64,000 nucleotides of DNA from Hermodice carunculata (GCA_964020975.1 OZ026612.1:132852441-132916440); one strand, 5' to 3'. Positions 33,151-45,890 are shown, numbered from the stretch's first letter. Notes: generated from the sequence alone by a model not told the origin. A program made the numbers and translations.

Positions 33151-33230
33151 ATATAGCAGCATCATTTTGCCCATCTAGTGATTTTGTTTTTTCCCTGTTG
33201 GTTAAGATGTGTGACAAGCACCTCCACACA

Positions 33231-33362
33231 CAGGTGCCATCTGACACCCAGATACCGTAGTCAGAGCCTGGTGTCAGGTGTCATCTGACACCCAGATACT
33301 GTAGTCAGAGCCTGGTGTCAGGTGTCACCTGACACCCAGATACTGTACTCAGAGCCCGGTGT
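33231..33362. repeat. 44-bp tandem repeat, 3 units, palindromic junction
   Basis: Units of CAGGTGTCATCTGACACCCA, GATACTGTAGTCAGAGCCTG and GTGT start at 33231, 33275 and 33319. The unit boundary forms the inverted repeat GGTGTCAGGTGTCACCTGACACC-like (outer GGTGTC/GACACC), so each unit can fold. Confidence 0.9.
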
Positions 33363-36300
33363 CACACATCACCACCTGCTTCTTTTTTTTTCTCGAGTCT
33401 GTAAGGTGTCCAGAGTCCCACACTTTGACAAATGAGGGTAGAGGGACCCTCCTTGTTTTGAAAAATACTGCATAGGACCATATTCTTGTTGTATTGTTGA
33501 TTTTTTAAGACATGGAATTATGAAAAGTACAACTAATGTAAGATTCTAGAGCTAACTTTTTGTTCTAATACTCACAAAAAGTCAATTTAATGTAACTATG
33601 TTGAAGCCAACCAGGTAACTTATAAACTAATCGAAACCCAATGTATGTACCTCTCAGCTGGTTTTGCACCTGGCAATGCACGATCCCAAAAAAAGTCATT
33701 TAAAAAAAGGGTCCACTTACTCCCAGTTGTCCTCACAGTCTTCCTAATATTTACCATGAGCACAGCGACACCCGGCCCATCTTGCCCCAACTGGCAAGGT
33801 CAACACACCTGTCGCACAGAGATTGCGGCGGATCACATCCATGCAGGCATATGACCAAGTCAGTGCTGATGACTGCTCTGTATGTTTCAGGACATACGGA
33901 GAAAACAGCTGCTGACACTTGCGTGGCACCTTTAACAGACCATAATACTTAGCGGGCACCTCTAACAGACCATGATGAGTGTATACCCCTGATTACACTG
34001 CCACAAAGCCTCCTCCAATGCAGCCTGATTGACAAGTGCTCATGTCAATACTCAATCAAAAACTTCTCTATTTATGATGCTTAAGTGTAACAGCATGGAA
34101 AAACTTATGAAAAGTAAATTGGATTGGGATAAAAAGAATGGCTGGGGGAGTGATGGCTGTCAAGTCATTATTGCTGAAGGGAATTCACACGCAGATAATG
34201 AGATCGCTTGCTACAATGCTCTGACTGCAATACCCTGCCAGCCTGCAGTGGAGAGGGTGCTACACTTGCAAATAATGAGTGCTCCCTGGTATAATTGATG
34301 AGTCGCTGGGCACACGTGTGCACTGTCGCATAAGTCTGTGCATCCATAGTTGCACGTGCAGAAACCTCTGTGTCAAATATGATACATACAACACCTCACA
34401 TGAGGCTCCAAAACATGCATACTTGTGTATTTCCAATTTCGATATGACTAATATTGATGATGTCGGGAATTAAATGTCCCCGTTTGTGCCTCCACAATCT
34501 CCAGTCATATTTGTGCATGCCTCACTTCTTATAATTTAAATTAAAAGGATGTGTAGACAAATTGCTGAGTGCAATAGAAATTCCTGATGCGTTTCCATGT
34601 CAATATCATCCAGACATGAGCACCAAGTGTGCCCCCCCGTCCCCTCCTCAACTTATCATGCTTGAATGGTATGCACAGAAAACTCTTGTTAATAGAACAC
34701 ACAAGATTAATAGAATGGTAAATGAACTATTGACATTTTACTCTGTGTTCTACCAGTCATGCTTAATCAGGTTTTAATTAAAGTATGTGGAATTAGGGAG
34801 TGATTGCCTCCGTTCATTTCCGCTCCATTTCGTCTCCTTTTTTGTGCTATTTTTGGCCTAATAAATCAACTGTCTGTATTAATACGACTTCTACTACGGA
34901 CCTAGCAACAAGCCTGTGTGTGGTCTGGGTGCAAATGAGTGAAGACAAGAGATGGATGATGAGATAGACAACAAACAAGAGTGAACAGTAACTGAAATTA
35001 TACAATTAAAAGACAGAAGACAGGAGGCATATATTGTGGCATTCAGTTTAAAGATGGTGAGTGGACCAGCGCTCTATGGACGGGTGGATCGGTGGGTGGC
35101 ACTGGGGCACGGATCACGGAGTACATGGTTTAATGGCTGGATAACTGGCACTGTCGACAGAGGATTAATACGGTACAATTTCCACCAAATTTACAGTTTA
35201 ACGATCAAAGCCCAGTTAACAGCCGGCACCATAATTAACATTTTGTACAATGCAGTTAGAAACGATATCACATTATACTTTCCTATTTGGTATTTGCTGT
35301 AATTAGTTGCTGTATAACTCCAGTTGTCATAGCTACTCCCACCATCTATGTGTTCACTTAACTAACCATTCTCAACACAAATAAGCCATACATCAACAAA
35401 AAAACCTTTTCACTTGTACACTGCGATCCCTCCCTGCGTGAATTTCATTTGGCATGCCACATCATCGGAGCTGTGGTGTTCATCTGTCATATTTGCCTTT
35501 CATTGCGTACACAATGTACATATCCTTGATAAATGTAGACATCCATTTCAATTTGCATTTGCAATGAATCATACACTTACCCCAGCAATGGGAAATGATC
35601 ATCTGGACTTAATACTTCCGTGGATAAAAAGGCGTCATCCAACAGCACGATGATCTAACTCTGTGTCCAAGTCTGTCTGTGTTCCTACCACTGCACGCAC
35701 CAGTTTGTTAGGGGACTGAGGTCGCATTAGTCTGACCAGTCTGATTGAAAACTGTGCTGTCTTTAATAATAATTAAGTGGAAGAAACTGATAGGGCATGG
35801 GCTTTTCGTTCTGTGGCCCTCGAGCGCAAAATCCATTTTCCTCACCACAAGCGAACACTACACAGGGTCTTTCCCAATCTAATTTCCATGTAAATTTAGC
35901 CCATTGTCATGCTAATTAGTACATATTCTTCCCCTTTACCGTCATCACCCTGATTGCCTCTATTATAAACCAGTCTAATTACATCAAGGGGATCTTGACC
36001 AAAAATATTGTCAACATACATAATGTTAGGTTTCGTGATTGAAAATCAAGAGCGAGACTTGAAAGAAAATCCTGATCAGCGTTATTGAAACTCAGACTGC
36101 CTGATCTTCTGTTGATGAAAAAAAAAGTTAATCTGATGAAATACATATTTTATGAAATACCTAGTACAGTGGCCCACTCCATTTGGCCAATCAATATACA
36201 ATTAGCAATTGTGCAGATGTTTTGCAAATAATGGATTAGGGCTATCACAGGCAGTAAATAGGAAATTAAGGGAGTACCTGGGAGGATTGTGTAGCAGTCA

Positions 36301-36573
36301 ATATTGGGCTGTACAGGGTTAGTGATTTTTTCCAGCAGTACCAAGGAAGCTGCAGGGCCAAGTATCCAGGCACTGGGTGTTCCAGGCTAACTTCAAATGA
36401 AGTTCATTTGTCAATATATCATGAAATTATAGCCAGTTTCATTACGGATATGTTTAGACATGATTGTGATCACAAACTCTGGTCCTTGTATAAACATAAC
36501 CAGAACTTTCAGCTAGCTCATACACATTGTGACCCTTTTACTTTTAGGGACATTGCGACACGGATAATTCACA
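33363..36573. other. Long unique block, no gene recognised
   Basis: Over 3 kb without tandem or dispersed repeats, unusual for this window. Rich in TAATTA/CTAATTA cores (for example 35885-36000). No protein-like frame. The lack of decayed repeats would fit constrained regulatory DNA, but no conservation data are available. Confidence 0.4.
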
Positions 36574-36575
36574 TA

Positions 36576-36781
36576 CTGTAAATTGCTTCATTTGCGCATG
36601 TACAAATTTTCAGTTTTTGCATTTTTGATATTTCACTGTAGTTTTAATTTCACTGTTTTGGACATAATTCCTATTCAATACATGTTAAAATACTATTTCA
36701 TTGTGTTTTCATTTTCACAGTTTTGTGCCATCAGTGAAATAAGTTAAAATAAGAGTAAAGCAAAATTAAAGCAATTTACAA
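36576..36781 (+). mobile_element. TA-flanked MITE, CTGTAAATTGC family, copy 3
   Basis: The ends are CTGTAAATTGCTTCATTTGC and, inverted, TTGTAAATTGCTTTAATTTT, with TA at 36574-36575 and 36782-36783. 206 bp. Close to copy 2, more distant from copy 1. Confidence 0.85.
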
Positions 36782-36783
36782 TA

Positions 36784-38630
36784 CAATGTATATGAATTTT
36801 TGTTTCTTGAATTTTCTTTTAATGCCTGCACTTTTATCAAGTTGGACACCCCCCCACCCCCTACCCCCCATACCCACTGAAATCCTAGCCAACCCATACA
36901 TATACCTGCACACATACACAGCTCACACAAAGATACCAGTAAACTTACCCTAAAGTTCATTTTCAAAGTGCATGCAAATTCACAGACCCACACTGAGAGT
37001 CTGTAATTTCCTAAATTACCTGACAGATATGCCTGACCTTCAAAAAAACCCAGGTTTCTTTAAATGACATAAATGCCAGAATGAGATGAGGTGAGCATGC
37101 CAGTATAGAGACATCAGGCAAAACAGTGTCCAGGGCTTTCACAGCCCACTCAACCTGTTTCCTGTATTAATGCACCTGTCCTGCATGTGGGTTCCATCTC
37201 TACCTGTGACAGAAGAAATGCGCCATTTCCGTAGATATTTCCCAACATGAATGATTGAGACTCGTAAGAAAAACAAACACCTCTGTTGTACCATAGAAAG
37301 GATTCCACGCATGAACGCTGGCGGCAGTGCCCTGATCTGTCACTTCAATCTACTGTTGACATTCTCAAACACAAGGGTATGATCAAATATATATGTAGAT
37401 TGAAAAACCTTTAGAAAGGGAACTAGCCTGATTTGCATATAGCTTGTAACACCTGTTCGGCCATTAGCAGTAATAAACTCCTTTACTTTACCTGCACACT
37501 AAGCCAAAGAGGAAATTTGTCTACTTTTTCATTTTTATAGTGGTTCGCTTAAATTTCCTGTGCTAGGTGCGAGTGTTTACCACAAGGAAGAGGAACAATA
37601 TCCTTCTCCAATAATGCCCTTCTGCCAGGATATTAAAAATTGTACTGGGATTTCCTCACTGGTAGTAAATCTTGCTTTTGTCTCGTCCCGTCAACTTACT
37701 TCTATGGATGGCCCTTCTCGGAAGCAGTCAAGAAATAATGGGTATATGGGCGTTGCTATGAACGCTGTCTTTTTCCATTAGTGACAACCCTGCCAATCTC
37801 AAGATTAACTAGAGGAACTATGAAAAATCCTGCATTCAAGGATTTGCCTCCCCCGCCCCCTGGTGTCACACCTCTTAAACTGCCCACACATCTAGCCTTG
37901 TGAAATGCTTAGCAACCAAATTAGAGCAAAGTCTGTGCTGGCATTTTGAAGGCAGTGGGTAGCAAATTTGGCTGGAGAATCAGCATATTATCAAGGCTGT
38001 TACTCAGTAATAGGTGACAGTAATTGATATACTGTTCAAAGTGGCGGAGAAATATGAACAATTTTTATTAGATTTATGAAGCAATCCAGAACTCAATTTT
38101 ATAAAGATAGGGTAATATATTTATTAACATATACAGTATTATGATGTGTGGACATCTTCGAGGATAAAGCAGTTTGGGGGATTTTGCCATTACTATGTCA
38201 GGATATCACCATAAACAGCTTTTGAGATTTTTATGAAAAAACAAAACTTTTTTTGTTTTGTTTTCCATGGCCAAATGCTCCTCACCAATATATTTGGGAT
38301 AATAATATATAATCCCTCTCCTACCTGGGTAAGTCAACTTCATTAAAATCAAATAGAAACAGTTATCAGATAAGTGGGTCATGATGTGAAAAAGTAGGTC
38401 ACAGAGACCAATACAGTGCACACTAATTACAACAACACTAAGATACCTGACACATTCACCACATGACGTAAGTTTTGAGTGACTTTGACTCAAATTCCTT
38501 CAGCTGCTCACAGAAAGAGAAGTTTTTCATTACGCTGTTGCTGGGCAGTGCCCGGGGTAAGCCTGTGGAGGCAGCACTGTGTTGCATTATACCAGGCATG
38601 ACACAGGTCCTGCTTGGTGGCCAGCACTGG
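36784..38630. other. Unique DNA, no gene recognised
   Basis: Contains a C-rich run at about 36847-36875. No family repeat or protein-like frame. Confidence 0.45.
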
Positions 38631-38720
38631 TGGTCCCTGGTGACTGCCGGGACAGGCAGGTGGTCCCTGGTGACTGCCAGGACAGGCAGGTGGTCCCTGG
38701 TGACTGCCAGAACAGACAAG
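38631..38720. repeat. 30-bp tandem repeat, 3 units
   Basis: TGGTCCCTGGTGACTGCCAG followed by GACAGGCAGG, starting at 38631, 38661 and 38691. Confidence 0.9.
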
Positions 38721-39041
38721 TGAAGCCTGCAATGTCATGAAGAACTGTACCTGCTGGTAGGCTGGCAGAGTCATTGACCTCTAGGAGGGCAAGGGATGGA
38801 AAACATGAAGGGTCTCAGAATGACTAGCCTTGAATGGCATGGCAGGATAGTAAGGCTAGTTACTGCAGCATGGAGTGAGGCCTACAGTTGTGGGAGCCAT
38901 CAGCAAAGCTCAAGCTCAGAAGAGGAGTAGGGTAGCAAGCCAGTCTGTGTTATACATGTACAACAAGGATACCAATCAGAGCTTGTTATGCTAGGAAAGG
39001 GTATCAAATCTTGAACTGGAAAAAAATAAGATGCCTTGCAA

Positions 39042-39640
39042 GCCAGTATTGGTACCAAAGAGTAGACAATCTGCTAGCATAAGGATACATGCAGAAAGCC
39101 AGTACTGGCACGAAGGGGAAAAAGATAAGGATAGCAGGCCAGTACTGCCAAGAAAGGAAAGGAGATAAGGATAGCAAGCCAGTACTGGCATGAAGGGGAA
39201 AAAGATAAGGATAGCAGGCCAGTACAGCCAAGAAAGGAAAAGAGATAAGGATAGCAAGCCAGTACTGGCATGAAGGGGAAAAAGATTACGATAGCAAGCC
39301 AGTACTGGCAAGAAAGGAATAAAGATAAGGATTACGAGCAAGCCAGTAGTGGCTAGAAGGGGAAGCACATGTATAGCAAGCCAGAAATGACTAGAAAGAA
39401 AGAAAGATAAGGATATCAAATACTAAGCCAGTACTGGCATGTGGACAGGTTGCACTGATTGAAACTCTTCCACTGGCATAACCAAATTAGGGTATAAAGC
39501 CAGTACTGGCAAGAAGGACCATAGTGTTGGAATGAAACAATATGATCAGCAGGCCAGCAGTGGCAAGAAAGAGTAGAATCTTCAAATGACATCAAAAGAT
39601 AAGATAAGCAAGCTAGTGCTGGTAAGAGAGGGTTGCAAAC
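39042..39640. repeat. 40-bp minisatellite built on the palindrome GCCAGTACTGGC
   Basis: About 13 units. Cores start at 39042, 39098, 39138, 39178, 39218, 39258, 39298, 39342, 39380, 39427, 39499, 39553 and 39610. In the middle the units alternate as an 80-bp dimer: GGCATGAAGGGGAAAAAGAT after one core, GCCAAGAAAGGAAAGGAGAT after the next. The core stays recognisable in the outer units after spacing and flanks have drifted. Open minus frames here are by-products. Confidence 0.9.
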
Positions 39641-41520
39641 TATGCATATTTGCCAATGAAAGGATATGAAAGAAGGACTGTCCGGTCCTGTGTTCTCCCA
39701 CTTACACAAACATGGAATTGACTTGTATGCCATAACTCTTTGCCATGTGCTGATAAATTTCCACACCTCTTATCAGTGAAAGGCTTCCTCCCCATTAATC
39801 TATATGATCTTCCACATGCCCTTCTTGTAAGAATATGAAGTAGAAAATGCTGTGGTCACAGAGCCAAATCCCATTTTGCTGCTAGCCTGTGGTTTCACAG
39901 AGTGGAGGGTCCAGCCGCATGCACCTTTGGGACTCTTGTCAGATCAAGCACTGCTCACACACCAATTGTACCCATCATCCGTCATCTCGATTAATTCTCC
40001 CGATGATGAGATTCAATCTCCAGCGAAAGGCTTCTCGTAATCTTAGTGATATTAAGCGGCTATGATATCATGGGGCTGTCAACTGTTCCATGCACACACT
40101 CATTCCATTTCCCCCCACACAATGTTATTTTCAAAGCAGTGCTCACCTTCTGAGGAAATCTGGAGGAGAGCTGGGCCACGAGTTTCTGTCAAGGTTGAAA
40201 GAGTTTAACTAGCGAGCACCCTTCTGATGACAAGTCGACAACAAACTATCGTCCTCAGCTTATTTGCCCATGATGATGAAAAGATGAAGTGTTTTGGGTG
40301 ACAAAGCTCAATATCCTTGTTCTTGCTGATTAGCCATTTATAACGTCATGCAATAGCCGCCATCCTTCAGTATTTTCCATCCTTCTCACAACTAATACCA
40401 AGTGTGATCTTTTCCACATCTATCTTCGAGATTACTAGGAATAATCAGGGTAATGAAAAAGTAATGACATTAAATTAATCACATCTTTGGAAGTGTATGA
40501 ATGTAATAAGACGTGGGGAACAGAAGGACGGGGAAATGAATTTTGTTTATTCATTTGCTTCACAACAATATTGCGTTCTACTTCACATTTGCTGCATTTT
40601 GATGACTATTACCAGCCCCTATTTCTTCCTCCTAAGCCGTTTTCTCTTATCAATATGCTTAAAAATTTATAACGGCCCTGCAATTCAGTTTAACTCTCAA
40701 TAATGGGGAATTTTTGAAAGGTTAGCACCACTGCTTGTCCTACATTGTCACGTTGCTCCATACATCACCATAATTTGACATGCTCGAAGCAGCTGGAAAC
40801 CCTGAAATTACATCGGAAGAACGCATTATGAGCACATGTCACCCTCAAAGTAGGCTCAAGAATTTGATTTTCATCAAATTTCAATAAACTCACATCCCAT
40901 CTCATTAGTTTTACTCAGGTGCACAGGGATTATTCACTATCCTTGTAGCCGCATTGTTTTTCAAATTAAGCTGGCTCAATGGGAGAGATTTTGATGAAAT
41001 ACTTCTTTAGGGGGACATGCAAGTCTTGACACAATGTGCAGCATCCTTTTTTTCCCAAGCCTGTGAGAATCCAAGTTGTGCGGGAGTGCCAGACCAGGGA
41101 GTCAGTCAAAGAATTATAAAGAAGAAGATGTATGGGCAATTGGTCTTGGAGTGAGTGGAAGAGGGGCCCACAGGACATACTGGTGACTGCTTTATTGCAT
41201 AACTGACAGTCATGTTGGGAAGTCCTAGGCAGCCAGGACACACCACAGGGATGCTACGCAAGCGGCATGTGCTCCTGACAAATTTGCACTGCTGACATGG
41301 AATTGGGTAAGTCATTTATTACAGACCAATGCTGTCCTTTTGCAGCCACTTGCCTGCGGACACTGCCTGCTCATTACCCTGCTTAACATCAACCTCCCAG
41401 TGTCCAGCACAAGTGCTGATGGGCATGCATAGAGCTGTCACACTGGTATGGATGACAGTAACCAGCCATAATGAGAGACAGGTCACACTCATCATTACAC
41501 ACTTTACGGCCTTCAAATAA
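39641..41520. other. Unique DNA, no gene recognised
   Basis: No tandem repeat, MITE or protein-like frame seen. Confidence 0.45.
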
Positions 41521-41715
41521 ATATATTAAAAGTTTCATAAAAATTTCTAAAATGATCAGAGGAAGCTGGTTTTCATGAGGAACCTGGTCCATCATAAGAT
41601 CCTTCTGTGATAAAAATTTGGCACATCTACAGTGAATATTTTTTGAGATATTGTGGTAACATCGATAAGATGGACGGACGGACAATGCAGGGGACGACAA
41701 TACACTGCGGCACTT
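41521..41715. repeat. Dispersed repeat ending near GGACGGACGGAC
   Basis: AAGTTTCATAAAAATTTCTA, then GAGATATTGTGGTAAC and GATGGACGGACGGACAATGC, follow the layout of non-autonomous repeats I recall from molluscan and other marine invertebrate genomes. No boundaries can be set. Confidence 0.4.
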
Positions 41716-42457
41716 TATGTGCCCAGGGTAACAATCCGTGACTATGGTCCAGTCTTCTTGCACTGTAGGTTAATCCTTGTGAAAGTACATGGAACATGGC
41801 TCAGTTAATTACCAGAACTAGTATTTTACGACTGGCTTCTTGTAAATGTTGTTATGGCTGCAACCTACATTAATGGCAACTACCACCTTGTTTGAAGTGT
41901 TAACACTGGAATCAAGTTCCATACCAAGCTCCTCCCCCTTCAGCCTGCTTAATATTTGGGTGATAGATCAAACTCAAATTATTTATGATGGTGAGATTTG
42001 GCAAGAATGCCCTATTACTTCACACAAAATTACACTGTATAAAGCATGTCAAGATACACTATTGTGCATGGTGGCAGCACCTGCTTCCTGTCATTACATT
42101 TTTAAATAATGATTGAAGGAGGTTTTATTTTTCCCTGAGCTGTTGTCATTTGCAACAGGTGGATGCAAAGGGGAAGTTACATGCAGTGCCACCTTCAGGC
42201 AGCATGCTCCATTGAGGTTGAGGGCAGTCTCGTCCTGACAAGTCCTACTGTTTTCCAATGGTGACAAGGCATTTATACAGTAAAGCTTCATTTTCTAACA
42301 TGGTGTATCTTTCCAAAACAAATCAAGCCATGAGCCACAATGCATAATTGGTTGGCATAACATTACATATTGAAGGAGGTCCACTTGGAAATGGGTTGGG
42401 AATATATACTAGGTGCCTTATCCCATGACAGAAGCAAAAGAATCATACAAAATTAAC

Positions 42458-42462
<5 letters not shown>
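41716..42462. other. Unique DNA, no gene recognised
   Basis: No supported feature. Confidence 0.45.
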
Positions 42463-42536
<74 letters not shown>

Positions 42537-42560
42537 CATACATACATAGAGACATACATA
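42463..42560. repeat. (TA)n then (CATA)n microsatellite
   Basis: About 34 uninterrupted TA dinucleotides (42463-42530) pass into CACATACATACATACATAG. Such TA tracts can extrude as cruciforms. Confidence 0.95.
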
Positions 42561-44376
42561 TACATACACACAGTGTTTGCACAAAAAATTTGGCCTTATA
42601 ACAGTGGCCTTTTTTGAGGGGTGGCCTCTCTTCAGAGGGTCCTTACATTGTTGCTTGTACAGAATGATGGAACCTAGTTCATACTGCAGACAATTTGGGA
42701 CTTGATTATTTCAGATGTCATTCTGGTACGCTCTCCTGATGTTTGTTGCAATTTGCTTGTAAATGCAAAGAGCAACGGAATGTTGAACAGTTTACATGTA
42801 CTTTGGGACTTGTCTCTCTCACAGATTCTAATGATGAGGGTACATGGATAAGTGTAAAATGCCTTTCAGATTCCTACCATAAAACAAACTGATGACATGA
42901 CAGTAAGATGCAGTAGTGGTACTCCATCCCTTGTGTAACAATGATGGTAAAAATCTCTAGATATCTGACAAGTACCTTTATAGTACTTTTGCTTTTTGGA
43001 CAAGACACATTTTCATCTGATGACCATATCACATTGACTTACAATATTTAGAAATAATGTGTAAATAAAATTAAAATTAAAAAGCCCCTATCCACAAGCT
43101 GGCTTTAGAACTAAGTTTTGTTTTTGTTTTTATATAAACTGGACAAAAACTTGATGTACTTTGAGGAAAATCTTCAAAGATAAGTTGGTTATGACTTAAG
43201 AAAAAGCAGGTAAGGCACTCATGAGATATTTGGTGTTCCAGTTTAGATGGTTGCAATCTTATGATTAGAGCTATGGCAACTTAGACAGCCATGCAGTTGC
43301 AACACTAGCACTCTGAAAGGTTGATGCATGCTGCTCATTAAGCAGGTCATTGTGATCCAAAAATGTCAGAAGTTCACCTTACCCCTATAAGGTACTTTTG
43401 TGCTTAATTTCGTCTTGGCATATATGTGACATATATGTATTTAAGAATGGTGACTTGACACCACACAGATGACCAGAAAATGCCATTTTCCTCCGTCACA
43501 GGAAGTAAATTGTGTTACACTGAACTCTTACAAATTTGCCCCCCCCCCCCCCCTCTTTCCAGGAAGCATACAACTGGGAGAGTGAGGGAAGAAGGGCCAC
43601 AAGAAGACTGAAGTGGCCTCTCTACAAAAATACACCATGTCAAAGAACTGAAGCTGTCTGCAAAGATCAGAGCAACCCAATCTGCTGCAGTGTTTGAAGA
43701 GACAACATGATACTTCAAAGCAGTGTTTGGCCATGACACACAGGCTTACACGTGTGCTGTGCATGCAGGCTGGAAGCAACCACAAACAGCACTGCCCCTC
43801 CGTTCCCCGTTTACATTCAACGCTCATTCTCTGCAGCAATAAACATCATGTTACCAAGGCATCTCATTTTGTTTGTCTTCTTCCTGTGCCAGTTTCCTTC
43901 ACACCTTTGTTCACACAAACACAGCAACTTCACAAGCACAAAGGCCAGGTGCTCAGTCACAATCTGCTAATACCAAGTATACTATGAATGAATAAAGTCT
44001 GTTGTGACAGTCAAATACAAAAAGGTAAAAACTGCACGTGTAACATGAGGATGAGGAATCCTGCTCCCACTTAAGCAGCACATACAAACTTTGATGTCTA
44101 CCACCAGTACATATTTTGCCGACTTTTTTTTCAAACACGTGTAAAGTAACGATGAGCCCCTTTTACTTGTGTTATTTTCTTGCTGTACAAGTACAGGGTG
44201 TACTACCACTGTGTTTGCACTTGACAAGTTATCTGTGTATCTTTGTGGTTACAAGCTGATTGCACTGTTCAAATGCACACTGCTAAAATAATATGAGGTT
44301 TGAATGGCAACTGTCAATTATGACCGGATTCAAATAATGCTTGTAACCAATCTTTGGATTTTACAAACATTTGATG
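42561..44376. other. Unique DNA, no gene recognised
   Basis: Contains a C run at about 43538-43553. CAGTGGCCTTTTTTGAGGGG at about 42604 weakly resembles the end of the MITE at 47196-47386, but no partner end is visible. Confidence 0.4.
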
Positions 44377-44618
44377 CTAAACACTCTTTCAGTGCCAATC
44401 ACGACTAAAGTCGATCTACTTACGTCAAACTAGTCTGAATTATCATAAGGATCCCAGATTGGTATTCCTCGTAAAAAGACCTTTCATTCAAGTACCAACA
44501 TGTCTGTAGTTCCAGAGAGAATATCCCAGGTCAACAGCTTTTCTCGGGGCACATTGTGCCCAATGTGCCCCGAGAAAAGCTGTTGACTCAGTCAAAAATT
44601 TGGCAGTGACCCAGTTAA
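44377..44618 (-). mobile_element. TTAA-hairpin MITE, copy 6 (perfect 27-bp palindrome arms)
   Basis: The right end is GGCAGTGACCCAGTTAA (TTAA 44615-44618). The left end is CTAAACACTCTTTCAGTGCC (decayed TTAA at 44377-44380). The arms at 44530-44556 and 44561-44587 pair perfectly over 27 bp around a 4-base loop. The outer part is GTCAACAGCTTTTC and the inner part TCGGGGCACATTG. The body shares a TTCATTCAAGTACCA block with copies 1 and 4. 242 bp. Confidence 0.85.
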
Positions 44619-44825
44619 ATGTGAACTACATGGTCTCAAAATTAAAAGTTTATCTATCTTACATACATAGCCAAAGCAAAAGTAGGACAATATCAAGACA
44701 TTTTTATTACCAAAGTGGAACAGATCCACCACGAAATTAGGAAACCCACATATGGTCTGTGCTTCCAATTGTATGCACATACACAGTGGCATGTTGCTTG
44801 TATATTCCACTGTATGTGCATACAG

Positions 44826-44888
44826 TTAGACTGAGACTTACTTTGGGCAGCTTTTCCTACACTTAAGTATGGCACGAACCTTGATTAA
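44826..44888. repeat. 63-bp direct repeat, left copy
   Basis: Starts TTAGACTGAGACTTACTTTG and ends ACGAACCTTGATT. Repeats at 45068-45130 with about two differences, 242 bp away. The sequence between the copies is not duplicated. Confidence 0.85.
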
Positions 44889-45067
44889 CTGTTTAAAACA
44901 AAGACCACCATAAACAAATCTTTCTGTTATAGTTAGCATGCTGTGATGTTACTCTTTTTCAGTTCTAACCAGTATATATTTTCTGAACTCCAGCTGACAG
45001 CTACAAGTGATGACATTTAATTATAAGACCCGTGACAAATGCAATGGTGCCAGTTGTTCAAATCAAT

Positions 45068-45130
45068 TTAGACTGAGACTTACTTTGGGCAGCTTTTCCT
45101 ACACTTAAGTATGGCACAAACCTTAATTGT
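45068..45130. repeat. 63-bp direct repeat, right copy
   Basis: Second copy of the 44826-44888 sequence, ending ACAAACCTTAATT. It lies about 85 bp left of the 45-bp array. Confidence 0.85.
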
Positions 45131-45215
45131 TCTTCATGCTGGTTTTGGAAATGATATGGAAAAGTGGTGAAATGTAGCTTAACATGGGTGGGAGTGCAGT
45201 TTGAGGGACGATATG

Positions 45216-45890
45216 CAGCAGAATGTACAGAAGCACATGGGGAGCTTGGATAAGGAGGGTCAGCAGAATGTATACAAGCACATGGGGAGCTTGGATAAGG
45301 AGGGTCAGCAGAACGTATACAAACACATGGGAGGCTTGGATAAGGAGGGTCAGCAGAACGTATACAAGCACATGGGAGGCTTGGATAAGGAGGGTCAGCA
45401 GAGCATATACAAGCATATGGGAGGCTTGGATAAGGAGGGTCAGCAGAACGTATACAAGCATATGGGAGGCTTGGATAAGGAGGGTCAGCAGAATGTATAC
45501 AAGCACATGGGGAGCTTGGATAAGGAGGGTCAGCAGAGCGTATACAAGCATATGGGAGGCTTGGATAAGGAGGGTCAGCAGAACGTATACAAGCACATGG
45601 GGAGCTTGGATAAGGAGGGTCAGCAGAGCATATACAAGCACATGGGAGGCTTGGATAAGGAGGGTCAGCAGAGCGTATACAAGCATATGGGAGGCTTGGA
45701 TAAGTAGGGTCAGCAGAATGTATACAAGCATATGGGAGGCTTGGATAAGGAGGGTCAGCAGAGCGTATACAAGCATATGGGGAGCTTGGATAAGGAGGGT
45801 CAGCAGAATGTATACAAGCATATGGGAGGCTTGGATAAGGAGGGTTAGCAGAATGTATACAAGCATATGGGAGGCTTGGATAAGGAGGGT
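45216..45890. repeat. 45-bp minisatellite, 15 units
   Basis: The unit is CAGCAGAACGTATACAAGCA, CATGGGAGGCTTGGATAAGG and AGGGT, in 15 units with no length change. Variation is confined to a few sites: AACGTA/AATGTA/AGCATA/AGCGTA, CACATG/CATATG and GGGGAGC/GGGAGGC. Long frames (168 and 236 codons on +, 247 on -) are open because the period is divisible by three. One + frame is stopped by a unit carrying GATAAGTAGG. Differences fall on replacement as well as silent sites, so I see no sign of coding constraint. Confidence 0.95.

Noticed and set aside
39042-39640. CRISPR-like array of palindromic cores with ~28-bp spacers
   Set aside because: The spacers are themselves repeated as two alternating types, and the context is eukaryotic.
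42604-42650. Possible MITE end CAGTGGCCTTTTTTGAGGGG
   Set aside because: Weak similarity only, no partner end and no clear target duplication.
44826-45130. The 63-bp direct repeats as LTRs of a short element
   Set aside because: Too short, no TG...CA ends, no primer-binding site and no interior coding trace.
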